Source: Corydoras sp. C115
Taxonomy: Eukaryota; Chordata; Actinopteri; Siluriformes; Callichthyidae
Assembly (NCBI GenBank): GCA_019802505.1
Contig: JAFMOC010000083.1
Coordinates: forward strand, 1,086,501-1,150,500
Length of the DNA: 64,000 nucleotides
Direction: 5' to 3'
The position numbers and the translations under genes were made by a program. Numbering within the stretch: position 1 is the stretch's first letter; the number at the start of each line of letters is the position of its first letter. The notes beneath the pieces are model-generated. The model worked only from the letters and a program-made list of their open reading frames with translations. It did no database searches and was not told where the DNA came from. This document shows positions 46,001-57,599 of this stretch, one piece after another.

Positions 46001-46435
46001 TATGGTCAGGACAGTTTCAATTTGGAATAGCACTGATATCTCGAACTATTTAAAAAACAAACTGCAAGTAAATGGGCCAAAAAAATGGACATTGTGAGTT
46101 TTGTGTTTGTAGCTAAAAAATTGACTGAGTTAACCACTTTGAAAATCAAGAAAAACAAGACCTTTCTGACTGCAGCCATCTCACATATCAATGATTTCCA
46201 TCTTTGTAGCTTAAAAATTGGCCGAGGTAGGGAGTGCAAATATTACTGTAATGCAAACTGAATGGGAATTTTGGCTCGGAAAAACAGGAATATCTCCGGA
46301 ATAGTTAGACTGATACCTTAGCTGTATACAAGCAATTATCTCATGCATGAGCCGGATGTGTCCTGCAAAATGTCGATAGATTGACAATTGCAGGAGAAGA
46401 AAGCCAGACGAAAAGGAGGGAATAATAAAAATCAG
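46001..46435 (+). repeat. repeat-like segment next to the fold-back element
   Basis: Phrases such as AACAGGAATATCTCCGGAAT and AATGTCGATAGATTGACAAT, ending GGAGGGAATAATAAAAATC, are ones I associate with a fish interspersed repeat. It may be part of the same unit. Assignment uncertain. Confidence 0.4.
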
Positions 46436-46439
46436 ATAA

Positions 46440-47470
46440 CAATACTGTGATTGCCATATTTGTCAATCAAACTATATAATTTGTTGCCATTAAGTATATA
46501 AAATAATATGCACATAATCTTTGAAATATAATTAAAACTAAAATTGAGCACACATCTTTTTAAATAAGAAAATATGAATGTTTCAAACATTTGGGACACA
46601 GCATTCATGCAAACATTGCTCTCACACCCAATAACAGAATCCTGAGTTGACAAAACCCTGCCAGTGACCCTCTCCTCAGCCAGTTTCAGACTTGGCATGA
46701 ATATAAATGTTGAATGGCCGACTTGCTTTGTCCATAAAGTATACAAATTGTCTCAGTTTGACTCTGACCTGGGTTTCTGGCACTGTTTGCTAAACACAAT
46801 GCATCTTGAAGCCAGACATGCACCTGTAATTTGTCTCCCTATGCAGGATGAAGCAGCAGTGGTCAAACCGGGGACATGAACTCACACGCAAAGCATGCAC
46901 GCAAATAAAGCACTACAGGAACACTGTTAGAAATGATACCATCTGAACTCTTTCAGTCATGCACACGCTTAACAAATCAGTCCTGCACAACACAGTCAGC
47001 ATATAAAGTGAACATATTCAGTAGAAGACATGTACCTGAACAATCATGTTAAAAATTTAATTATCAGCCGTCATAAGATGTCAAGATGATCTAATTGATT
47101 ATTTAAAAAAAAGTGCCTTCAAATAACGTTAAATTCTAAACATATAAGAACGTAATACTGATAAGATTATTTCCTTCCTGATGAGATGAGATGAGAATGA
47201 TTTTACTTTTATTTTCTTCCTTAAAGTAAATGACATATTTTAGATTTTTAACTCGATTTTTGCAGGAAAGCACAAAAAATACATTCATACCTGTTATTGT
47301 TCAGAAACAGTTTTAAAAGAAACAATATCATTAGGCAACATTGTTCACTACAGCTAAATGGTAGAACGATTCTCCCAACTCTGTCCATATTGCTGAGACA
47401 TTCAGCACTTTTAAGAAATAAAACAAAACACATTTTTTTTTAGAAGTACATGCTACATATACATACATAC
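46440..47470. other. intergenic, nothing named
   Basis: AT-rich; no recognised feature. Confidence 0.5.
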
Positions 47471-47473
47471 ATA

Positions 47474-47475
<2 letters not shown>

Positions 47476-47518
<43 letters not shown>

Positions 47519-47526
47519 ATATATAT

Positions 47527-47559
<33 letters not shown>

Positions 47560-47560
47560 C
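47476..47560. repeat. two (TA)n tracts
   Basis: TATATA runs at about 47477-47513 and 47531-47559 separated by TTTTATATATATACACA. Confidence 0.95.
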
Positions 47561-47569
47561 TGTGGAAAA

Positions 47570-47725
47570 AAAATTCAGCTTCACCCAGATCGGGATTACC
47601 ATACATGTTAATCACTAGTTTTTTGGACTATTAGGGTCGCGGTGGGGGATGCCAAGAAATGCAGAAACCCAGACACAGGGGAAAGCTTCACCCATTGACT
47701 TGATCAGGATTCGAACCTGGAAACC
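47570..47725. repeat. scrambled SINE fragments
   Basis: Pieces of the GGCGGCACGG SINE in a non-standard order: TTCACCCAGATCGGGATTAC, TTAGGGTCGCGGTGGGGGAT and GATCAGGATTCGAACCTGGA. Possibly a recombined remnant. Confidence 0.55.
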
Positions 47726-47729
47726 CACC

Positions 47730-48370
47730 AGAAAGAAAGCAGATTTTTCTGATCTATTAATTTAACAGTTTCTTCTTTCATTTTTTACATCTTTCTATAG
47801 TGGTGGTGAGGCACACAATTAGATTTTAAACATGTTGTTGTTAATTGAGAATGCTCATTAGAATTACACATTATTGATCACATGATGTTTAATCACATGA
47901 TAATGCAATGCTATGTTGATTTCAACAAAGAAAAATACTCTGTGTAAATAAAATATAGATAGAAGTCTACTAAACTACAAATGTAAATGAAGTTATTGGG
48001 TTTTAATTTGTGCTCAGATTGCTAAGCGTAGGTACATTTTAATTATAACATTTAAATATAAACTCTTTTCATATACATATATGTTGCCTCTTTGCATATA
48101 ATATTTCGATACTGATACGCTTTCCCAGGTAAGAACCATCTTTAGCTATTTTTATTTTAGTACAGATACTTTAGTTTGGTCTCCACCATCTTTCGTTCTT
48201 CTTGTCTAAATTGTTCTGACAACTAGGCCTTGGCTTGGAAACATGTTCAACATTTCTTGATGTTGAACCACTGCAGTGCAGCTTCAACATTATGTTTCTA
48301 CTTTTTCCATTGAAGGTTAATCTCACCCAGTCTTAAGTTTCTTGTCGACTGGAATTGCTTTTCTACCCTG
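47730..48370. other. intergenic, nothing named
   Basis: AT-rich; no recognised features. Confidence 0.5.
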
Positions 48371-48374
48371 CATT

Positions 48375-48560
48375 TGGCCCTGTTCAGACCTGGCATTAAT
48401 ATGCATCTTGGGTAATGTGATCACAAGTAGTCAGCTCTGAGGTGTGAATACACATAAGAGGCATTTAGTAGGCACTGACATCTGATCGCTCAGACCACAT
48501 TCATAAGTGGTCTTGGCTGTATATAGCCACATTCTTTTTAGCAATGTGTGTGCGACGGCA
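48375..48560 (+). repeat. fish interspersed repeat fragment
   Basis: CCTGTTCAGACCTGGCATTA, GGTAATGTGATCACAAGTAG and CTCAGACCACATTCATAAGT are characteristic phrases of a common fish repeat. Class uncertain. Confidence 0.5.
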
Positions 48561-48954
48561 GCCTGTGCCACAATGAAAGCACTGCATATTTAACTGAATT
48601 TCTCTGCATTCAAAGGAAAAACACACTCAGTTGTGCGAAAGCCAATGCTACCTTTTACTAAATACACCACAGCTGTAATTACTTAAGAAGCATCTTAATG
48701 TCTGATGTGAAAATAACTTTTGACTATGACCATCTTGCATTCAACCAAAAGTTTTCTTTGCATCTACAGATGTACAATATCCCAAAGCATGACACTACAC
48801 CCATATTATTTACAGAGCATGGTGAATTTGGGGTGTTAAGCACTTTACAAGGAATAAAGTACCTAAAAGCAACATTTAACAATTGGTCTCTTTAACCATT
48901 AAATCTTTTGTCTACTGTGCTTACGCATGGGGGAATTTGACTTCAACATTTAAC

Positions 48955-49115
48955 CAATCCATGACTGAGTGAAGTGAGTACATGAGCCCGAAGCGGTGGG
49001 CAGGGGTTAGGTACCTTGCCCAAGGGCGCTTCAACCATAGTACTTAGTGGGACTGGGAATTGAAGCGGCAACATTCAGGTCGGAAGGCTGGCTCCTTAAT
49101 CACAAGCCTCATAAC
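48955..49115 (+). repeat. SINE-like repeat (third family)
   Basis: GGGGTTAGGTACCTTGCCCA, GGGCGCTTCAACCATAG, GGGAATTGAAGCGGCAAC and GGCTGGCTCCTTAATCAC match a common fish repeat with TTAGGTGCCTTGCTCAAGGG. Confidence 0.6.
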
Positions 49116-49119
49116 TATT

Positions 49120-50190
49120 CTTAGAGGAATATGTACCCGATAATTCTGAGATTTGACCAGTTATATTAAGTGTCTTTGTGTTACAATAATAGCTGTGGTT
49201 TCAAGACTGATGTGATTCATTTATTGATTAGAACGATTTTGCATGACTTTGCACAAGGAAGCACATAAAACCTGCAATAACCTCAATCACACCTCCAATG
49301 GTATTACGCCTCACTGAAATAAATCACTATGACACATTGAGCTTCTAATTTACACCATGTGTGTTGAACTAAACTCACTGTTTATATTTTGTGCCATGTT
49401 GCCTATAGAGGATGAAACCCTAAAAGTGTTTTTTCTTGCCATTGCCCCCTTGGCTTGCGTGACAATGTCTAAGATCTTTACACACACACACACAAGTGAT
49501 TCTATTAAAAAAGCGGAAATAATGTAAAGGAAAAAAAAAACATAAAAGATTTAATGCAACATGATTTTACAAAAATGATCATATATTGATGGAATTGGCA
49601 GAGGACAGAAATATTACATCCATTTCCTATGCACTGTAAAACAGAAGACAACTGTGCTTTGGCACTTGCGTGCATTAGGGATGTACAATTTCAACAGAGG
49701 TTAACCTCTAATATTAAGATGTTAATATTTCTCCCATAAAAATCTTGACATTACACTCTATATATAAAAACTTCTGTATTATTGTCCTATTAAGCTGTCT
49801 ACAGACAATGTCGTATCAAAGTAACAGAAAGCAATATGTTTTAAATGTCCTTCTCATGAACAGATGGGTAAATAAAACAGAATCAGTTTATGTGAAAAGA
49901 CTCAGTAAATTGTTTTTATTTTATTTATATTTGCGTCTGAATTTTATTTGATTCATTTTATTCAAGACTATTTGTCAAACGAGTTCTAAAAATATTATCA
50001 TTATTATTGTGATTAATGTAATAATTACAAATATATAATAATAATAATAATAAATAATAATAATAAAATATTTAGCCATTAACAATATTTTTAATAAGAC
50101 AAAACAGACAAGACTTTAGACTTTATTAGTATTGTAAGGCCATTCATTAGTGGTTTAATATTACAGTGGACCTATTTGCAAAATATCCCA
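49120..50190. other. intergenic, nothing named
   Basis: AT-rich. (ATA)n-like sequence lies at about 50036-50072. Its right end may belong to the exoc6b 3' UTR. Confidence 0.5.
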
Positions 50191-50197
50191 CACAAAA

Positions 50198-50211
50198 CAC
50201 ACACACACACG

Positions 50212-50290
<79 letters not shown>
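50198..50290. repeat. (CA)n microsatellite
   Basis: AC dinucleotides with one GTGCGCGC interruption, then an unbroken run of about 70 bp. Confidence 0.95.
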
Positions 50291-50292
<2 letters not shown>

Positions 50293-50569
50293 TGACTGGA
50301 GCTCAGATACAGAGAAAATCCCAATCAGCAGGTACAAATGAACAGCAAATAACAAAGAATTACTTAGTACTTTTCACCAATTATATGAAAAAGAAAAATA
50401 TTCCCTTTACAATGAAACACAAACGCATGCACACATGCCCATAATACATACACATAGAGTTAAAACCTACTACATAATTCGAAACCAGAAAAAAAAATTA
50501 ATTGCACCCACATTCACAGATAAAAAAAATCTGAGCCATTAAATACTACTGACATTTTACACACATTTC

Positions 50570-51931
50570 TGTTGCATTATGCATATGCCTGTACACAACA
50601 CATCCGAAAAATGACATTGGGGCAAGGGCTTGGCAGCCTATGCATATGTAACTGTAAGTTTCAGCAATTCGATCAAGGATTTCAGGAATACCATCAACTG
50701 TGTATTTGATTCTGTCCATGATTCATTCTGAAGGTAATTACATAAATAGGTACACTTTTGGGAAGCAGTAATCGTGTTTAAGTTAACTACAGTTTCAGTT
50801 TTGAAACTGTTTTACGTGTACAATTCCTTAAGGCTCAAGTCGACATGATGAACTGTTTAAATGTCTTTGCTTCCTATTGCTTCCTATTTAAAAAGGCACT
50901 TAAGCTACAAACACAGAACTAAGTACCAAAAATGGGGTGGAAATTGTCCTGAAATGTTTAATAAATGTATTGAATCAGTATATTTTTAGGGTCTGTCTGT
51001 ATCAACAAGACAGTAAACAATCAAGTGACACCTGTTTCAGGACTATTTATGATTCTTCTCTGTACACCCCTTTTTCCATAGCGTGCCAACCTTTCAACCT
51101 TTTTTCCACTTCATATATATTTCTAACATGTATCAAATAATTGCATTAAACCAAATTAGTGCGACATTTGAGGTATCAAGAAACAATATATTAGTTTCTG
51201 GAAGAAGTAATATAGGATTGCATTATAATAAACAAAATGTGTTGCATTCATTGACAGCAGCATCGGTTCAGTGTCAACAGGTTTTGCACGTGGACAAAAG
51301 TAGCATAAACCTCAGATCTGTAGACAAAGCTCTAATGTAGAACATTTTAAAGAGAATAATGACTATGCTGTGTAAAATGAAAAGAGAAATAGACATTGTC
51401 AGTCTCTGATATTAGTGCACTTTTTGTGAGAAATCCTTAACAATCCCTAACATGTGTGGTGTGTAAACTTAAATCCTAAAGCAATTTCATTTAGCTCATA
51501 AACAGACACATGGGGAGATCAGCCTTTAGGTCAGTACATCAGAAGCCAATACGCAAAGCTGTAAACCTTGCATAGCTTTAAATCTCAGTTACTTCACAGT
51601 GTCTGCTCGAGGACAAAAAACCTTAAAGTGTTTGGTAAGCAGATACAGTGACTGGCTGAAACAAAAAGTCCATAACTTCATATTGCACCAATATAGTCAG
51701 GACGTTCAACAAGCAGATTCAAATTTCTCTGATGCTGAAGACAGACAGACCCTCACTGTGCACCCCGTGTAAATGAGCAAACCTTTATAGAATCGATGGT
51801 TTTTGTTTCGGCTTTTTAAAAAAAATCTCATATAAAGTGAAATACTGCTACATAGTACAGTTGCTCTGTCAGGTGAAGATGCATCAAAAACGCCTCGGAG
51901 CTTCTTGATTAAAATGTCTTAATCATTGCCC
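50570..51931 (-). other. exoc6b: presumed exoc6b 3' UTR, end not defined
   Basis: Noncoding, repeat-poor sequence following the exoc6b stop. A minus-strand ATTAAA (TTTAAT at about 50955) and later AATAAA (TTTATT near 49921) are possible poly(A) signals. The extent is a guess. Confidence 0.35.
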
Positions 51932-52058
51932 TCAGGACTGGTGGTGGGCAATGAGGTTCCTCAGCTGTTTAACAACAGCATCAATGAGCTTCTGCTTGTC
52001 CCGCTCATTCTTGCGGAACTGAGCAAACATGTTGTTTTTCCGACTAGTGTCCTTCATC
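51932..52058 (-). CDS. exoc6b: exoc6b last coding exon
   Basis: The acceptor is TTTTTTAG|GATGAAGGAC at 52059/52058. The leading G completes the Lys codon from the previous exon. It encodes MKDTSRKNNMFAQFRKNERD followed by KQKLIDAVVKQLRNLIAHHQ and S. The stop TGA is at 51934-51932. It is a short, strongly conserved exon. Confidence 0.94.
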
Positions 52059-55000
52059 CTAAAAAACAAAACAAAACACCAAAACAACAAAAAAGTTAAA
52101 TGGACATGAAATACTAGCTAATGGCATGCTATCAACCATGCAACAGCTTATCTTTAAACAAACAGTGTTCTTTTGGATAGAACGGAGCCTATTCTAGCCA
52201 TACACCTGGTCGGCAGGACGTCCACAGATGCAAAATTTTAACAAAAAGCTTAAAGAACAAGGGCAAACTGAAGCTTTAGAGCAGGATCAGACCGAAACTG
52301 AACCACCAGCAGAGGCTTAGACATGACATTCTAAACTGCATGTCACAAAGAAGCCACAAAAGCATCACTGCATAAATCACTGAACCTGAACTTAAACTCT
52401 CATGTCATAGAGGAAGGTTCAGCGTATTGTCATATAATAGTGAATTCATAACTGGCTGAAAATGGAATAATGATAGCTAATAATATTTGTACAGCAAACA
52501 TAGTTTGATCATTTTCAAACAGGACCCTCAATTATACAATCTTATATTCTGTATCAAAACAAACCTTTATTCGGTCTGCTTTATTGTCTTGATCTGACAT
52601 TCACACATTACTCGTTCTGCTTTCTACAGGATATTGGATGAGATACGCATCATGACAGTTACACAATAGTGCTTCTCTGGCAACAAGAATCATCAGATAA
52701 TTACAAACAGGCATTTCATACCACTGCATCAAAGCAGCAGTAAGAATGGGAAGTTGGCCTTCATGTGTGTTTGAAAGTGTAATGAAGTCTTTTGTGTTTT
52801 TAAAATAAAAACGAAGAGGCAGGAACTCTGATGTGTATCTATTAAAAGTATATGAATGGACAGGTGAAAACAGAGTCTAGATTTAGAATAATAACAAAGC
52901 CTCACCTGCATATTACTGCTGTACAAACAAAAACATTATCAGCTTTTTAAATGGATTTAATTTCTTTTTGTGTCTTATTTGATTGTGTCTAGTTGATAAT
53001 CATTTTTTAAACTTTTTGGTTTAAAGTTTAGTAAAACTACTTTTTTTTAGAGATGCGATGTTTTTATTGAAACTGGGAATATATCGTTATATATTATAGA
53101 GGAAGAAATTCATAGTGCAATGTAAGTGCTGTTTCTTGTGGTTATAAACTCTTGAATCTCTAAAAGGTCACCATCATTACCAGTTCTCGACAACCATATA
53201 ATAAGATGTAGGGATTTCTACATTGACAGTATTTGATTTTAGGAGAGTGAGTTACCTCAGTCAGATAACATATTTTGTCCTGCAAATGCAAATCCATCAT
53301 AGCCCACAAAACGCAGAGTTGTCATCATACATAAAGATTACAGAGCAAAATTACTGCTTTTTATAAGGTGTCGTCAAAGAGTAGAAGATTCTAGCCGCGC
53401 AAGTCCTATTTATGTCTTTTCAACTGCCAGTAAAAGATGTGTTTCGTCCTCAGACTACTGATTCAGTTACAATATTTAGCATCTAACCCCGCCCGTCCTC
53501 GTATTTTATTCTGCCCATCCGAAAAATCAAACGAATGCCGCATCCCCTAAACACATGCTACCATTCATAAGTCATACAAGATGACAAGCTATGGTGTAGT
53601 TAATCGTTTTAACCACTATTCAGTAAAGAATTTATTGTGGCCTACATACCACATAGTAAATGTTTTGCCATGATTTGGCAAAATTTCCTTCGTTTTATCA
53701 GTGTGGTTAAGTTCACTTTATAGTGATGATCAGTGAAGAGTGGGATTTCATTTCTCACAATGCATTCATGGATCAAATGTTTTTAAAAAATCTTAACATA
53801 AGGAATAAAGTGTATACAAAATTACTTACTTTTAAGTTTCATTTTAAATGTCAGCTTATAAAGTAAATCAAGTAAATCAACTCCCAGCTAAGTATGTATC
53901 TACATACATATCTACTTGAATTTAAAAAAATATGAAAGATAGAAATGTTTGGTATAAAACTTTAAGTAACCCAGGTTTTGGTGTTCAATCAAGACTTAAC
54001 TATGGGAACCAGCAGGGATATACAGAGACTGGTTAATAAACACTAATTTAATAGTTTAATATTTTAATTTTAATATTTTGGCAAAAACTCAACAGGTCCG
54101 ATCAGTCAAGAGAGAAAAATACAAGTTAGCCTCTGAGTGAAATATAAAAACTTACAGTGGGATTTCCACTTAACTTGTTGTGTTATGTTTCCACCACACA
54201 CAAGCATTAGCAAATTAGTGTAAAAGGCTAAACCAAGGTTACAAGTAAATGAGGGACAATAACTTTTCACCACTACACATAAAATCATGCATCCACTATG
54301 CAAACACGTAGTTACGAAACAGTAAGCAGACAATCATGGCCAAAAACATCCTTGCAAATCTTTTAAAAACAAAATGACCACACATTCAAGAACAAAACAA
54401 AATAATCAGAGAAAAAAAATCTTTATAATTGTATTTCACATAACTCAGTATTGATTAAAACTATTCATACTTTTTAAAATGGAAAGTTATAATTGGATTT
54501 TAATCATGTGACGATGCTTTTTATTTGTATTTGAGACAATTAACATGTGCCCGGTAATAATAACTAAACATGTTTAACCAATTAAATAGAAAAAGTTTGA
54601 TTTACTCTGTGTTTGTACCACACTAAGCATGGAGGCCAGAAAAAAGAGCAGAACCGTCCGTGTTGTGAGTTGGATAAACGTAAGGCTACACCTCCATTTC
54701 CAGAGATTTAATGTTCCGGTGTACACTGTAGTACACAGCTCGTTGTACTATAGATAACCTCCCTGTGGGCTTAAGAAAATAATTATTGGAAGAATGAAAT
54801 GAAGGATTGTTCTTATAGACTCTAAAGAACCCCTAACAATTTTAAGCTGACCTGCAGACACAAGGTACAGCAGTAAGAGCTTACACTATCAATCTCCATC
54901 AGAAGGAAATAGGACTCTATGTTCAAAGCCCCAGGAGAACCCCACTCTTGACACAGCAGAGATCTTAAAACAGCAGTTGGGAGAAAAACACTTTAAATCT

Positions 55001-55624
55001 AAAAGACTGAAGAAATAACAAAAGAGAAGTGGCCCAAAATTCCCGTAAAGGGGTGTAAGAAACTCAAACATTTCAGCTACTGTTTCCAAATGGTGTATTG
55101 CTAAATACTTGTCCAATGAGTTTATTCAGTCTCAAGCTCTAAAGTGATTTCAGATTTGATCTGTCCAAAAAAAATCTATTGTAAATACCAATGTATTTGT
55201 AACAATGTTCTTGGAAAAGTTGTGCATTTTCTTAAAGAAGTGCAGGGTGGCCATGGTTTTTGACTACAAGTGGATGCAAACAGTACATGCTAATTGCTCA
55301 GATGGTACTCACGCTCGAGATATCCTGTTCATAATCAGTAGGAGAGGTGTGATTAAATGGAGATATAATCAGAAAGAACAAATAACAAAACACTGATATG
55401 TTTAAGGTAAAAAAAACTAAGCAGTATAGATAAGTATGCAAAGTGCTTCTGCTATAAAAGGAAAAGCACTACTGTGTTCTGACTGCAGGAAAGAGTCTGT
55501 GTGTAACTTACTTTTCCAGAAGTGCAAGAGCAGTATGTGGGTTCACTCTCAGGTACTTGCACGTGGGTCGTCCGTAGTCAGCGAGGTATGTTGACCAGTC
55601 CCACTGAGTAAAGAGATCCAACAA
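51932..55624 (-). CDS. exoc6b: exoc6b 3' end: last two coding exons (partial gene)
   Basis: Minus-strand exons 55624-55512 and 52058-51932 join in frame (the codon AA|G is split) to give 79 residues. They run from LLDLFTQWDWSTYLADYGRP through NPHTALALLEKMKDTSRKNN to IAHHQS and stop. This is the C-terminus of the Sec15-type exocyst subunit EXOC6B: the motif DWSTYLADYG and KKDTS/RKNNMFAQFRKNERDKQKLID-like tail are family hallmarks. The protein tethers secretory vesicles at the plasma membrane as part of the exocyst and binds Rab GTPases. EXOC6B is preferred over EXOC6 because of RKNNMFAQF and NERDKQ, and because the gene sits beside cyp26b1 as in human. The rest of the gene must lie beyond position 64000, since no exon for the preceding PVPGF...DLRQ segment is present. 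Confidence 0.92.
52059..55511 (-). other. exoc6b: exoc6b last intron
   Basis: 3.45 kb, GT-AG, AT-rich. No SINE copy, exon or other named feature was recognised inside it. Confidence 0.85.
55512..55624 (-). CDS. exoc6b: exoc6b penultimate coding exon
   Basis: The acceptor is TTTTCCTAG|TTGTTGGAT at 55625/55624 and the donor is GGAAAA|GTAAGT at 55512/55511. The exon is 113 nt. It encodes LLDLFTQWDWSTYLADYGRP, then TCKYLRVNPHTALALLE and two bases of the next Lys codon. Confidence 0.93.
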
Positions 55625-55854
55625 CTAGGAAAAGAGTAAAATAAAAGTCAATAAGCTTACAGCCTAAAAACATGACGGCAAGTTGTACAAAAACCTTGTA
55701 AAGATGTGCTACATTTACCCTGCTCACCCCAGCAATATAACTGCCAACACATTTTCAACAATAAAGAGCCATTATGGGTTCAAATTCATCCAGAATATTT
55801 CATGTTTCCCACCACATATTTTTATACGTTTTTATTGAAACAACCAGTAATTTA

Positions 55855-56150
55855 GGGTGGCACGGTGGCTTAGTGGTTAGCACGTTCGCCTCTCAGCACT
55901 AGGGATTGCCTGTTCGAATCTCCGTGTCTGCGTGGGTTTCCTCCGGGTTCTCCGGTTTCCTCCCACAGCCCAAAAACATGGATCAAGGTCAATTGAATTC
56001 TCCAAATTGTCCCATATAGAGTGTGTTTGTGTGAGTGAGTGTGTGCCCAGCGATAGACTGGCACCCTGTCCTGGGTGTATCTGCCCAGCGCACGAGACAT
56101 TCTCCCCTGGATGGGCATGGGGAAAGCCCCCCGTGACCCTAATAGATGAA
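55855..56150 (+). repeat. SINE copy in exoc6b intron
   Basis: AGGGTGGCACGGTGGCTTAG head through GACCCTAATAGATGAAGGAT. A deletion removes the GAATCCCCATCTGGGTGGAG segment. Flanks share CAGTAATT. Confidence 0.9.
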
Positions 56151-56543
56151 GGATGGAAGCAGTAATTGAAATTAACTTAAATGCAAGATCTTAAGTTAAA
56201 TGTAAAAATGACTAAATGCAAGGGTATATCATAAAATAACATAAAGTAGTCTATCATTTTAAACAATAAAGAAACCCAATAGATGTTCTAATTTGTAAAT
56301 AGAAACATGAGATTACATGTTAATCTAATAAAACTCTCAAAAATCCCTTTGTCAACCAAATACTGTAGGTGTGTGTAATTGAAACTTCTCAATATGAATA
56401 CACCTTACCATGAAAAGGTACAAGGCTTGAAATCATATCTACACAAATATCATGAAGCTTAAAATGCAATCAAAACAAGTGCAGGGCTATCTATTAAAAT
56501 GTGTTTCTAACTTTAAATATTTCAGAGGTGCACTTAAATAATT

Positions 56544-56562
56544 GGGGGGGGGGGGGGGGGGG
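56544..56562. repeat. poly-G tract
   Basis: About 18 consecutive G; may be assembled imprecisely. Confidence 0.9.
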
Positions 56563-57359
56563 TGAAATGCATTAAACAAGGCAAAGGTGGTTACATGGGT
56601 TGAAATTTAGTGTTAACTGAACATAGGACCAGACCCAATTAGAATTTCAGTTCTGTGCTCTCAGGTATTTAAAAAGTGTAATGTCTTTAAGGCATATCAC
56701 GACCAAAAAAAGTACAATGGAATGCTGTATCATTATTGATTTGCAGCATATAAAACAATTAATGTTATAAATGTGGTTTTCAATGGTAATACTTTTATCA
56801 AATGTAACTGTGACGTAGCTGGAGCTTTTGGTCAGAACAATAATAAAAATAATTTATTTTTTTTTGTTTTTAAAATGTTGACTTTTGAATGTTTCAATTG
56901 TAAAAATATCCTAAACATAAAGCCAATAAGTCATTTTAAATTGAATGCTAAAATGAAGGTACAGATATTGTATTTTTCAACCAATACCATCAAATTTATG
57001 TATATCCATTGGGGTTAGTAATTTATTTCTTCCAGTGTTGCATAGTTAAGCAGGGTCAAGATTACTATCCTGAAAAACAGGAGAGCCACATGACAAAGCA
57101 GGGGATCTAAAGTCAATGGTCAGAGGTTACAAAAAAGAACAACTATTTATACTTTTTCACTCAGCATGTTTGGGTTGTTTAGATCCATCAGTGACCCAGG
57201 CCTGACCTGGTAATGACTTATGCTTGGCCCAGAAAGCTCTCAGTTTACAGAGGTATAACAAAGTCTGAATTTTTACTCTATCTACCCAACAACCCAGGCG
57301 ATGCACCAGAAACACACACCCTTCATGCTCACTTTTACTCACTCTATAGCAGATGTACA

Positions 57360-57590
57360 AACATTTACATTTGGTCATTCAGCAGAAGCTTTTATCCAAA
57401 GCAACTTACAAGTATCCCTAACTCGGTTGGGGTCAGAGCACAGGGTTGGTACAGCATCCCTGAAGCAATGAGGGTTAAGAGTCTTGCTCATAGACCCACA
57501 TTGGTAATTTTAGTGGATCTGGGATTTGAACCCACAACCTTCTGATTAATAGCCAAAACATCATACCCACTGATCTACCTCGCCCTGCAA
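57360..57590 (+). repeat. SINE-like repeat with tRNA-like end
   Basis: AACATTTACATTTGGTCATT, AAGCAACTTACAAGTATCC, GAGGGTTAAGAGTCTTGCTC and GGGATTTGAACCCACAACCT are in the order seen in a very common fish repeat that ends CTACCTCGCCC. Confidence 0.7.
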
Positions 57591-57599
57591 TGCCCTCAG

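Noticed and set aside
50161..50444. Open frames with poly-HT or poly-VC
   Set aside because: Translation of a (CA)n microsatellite.
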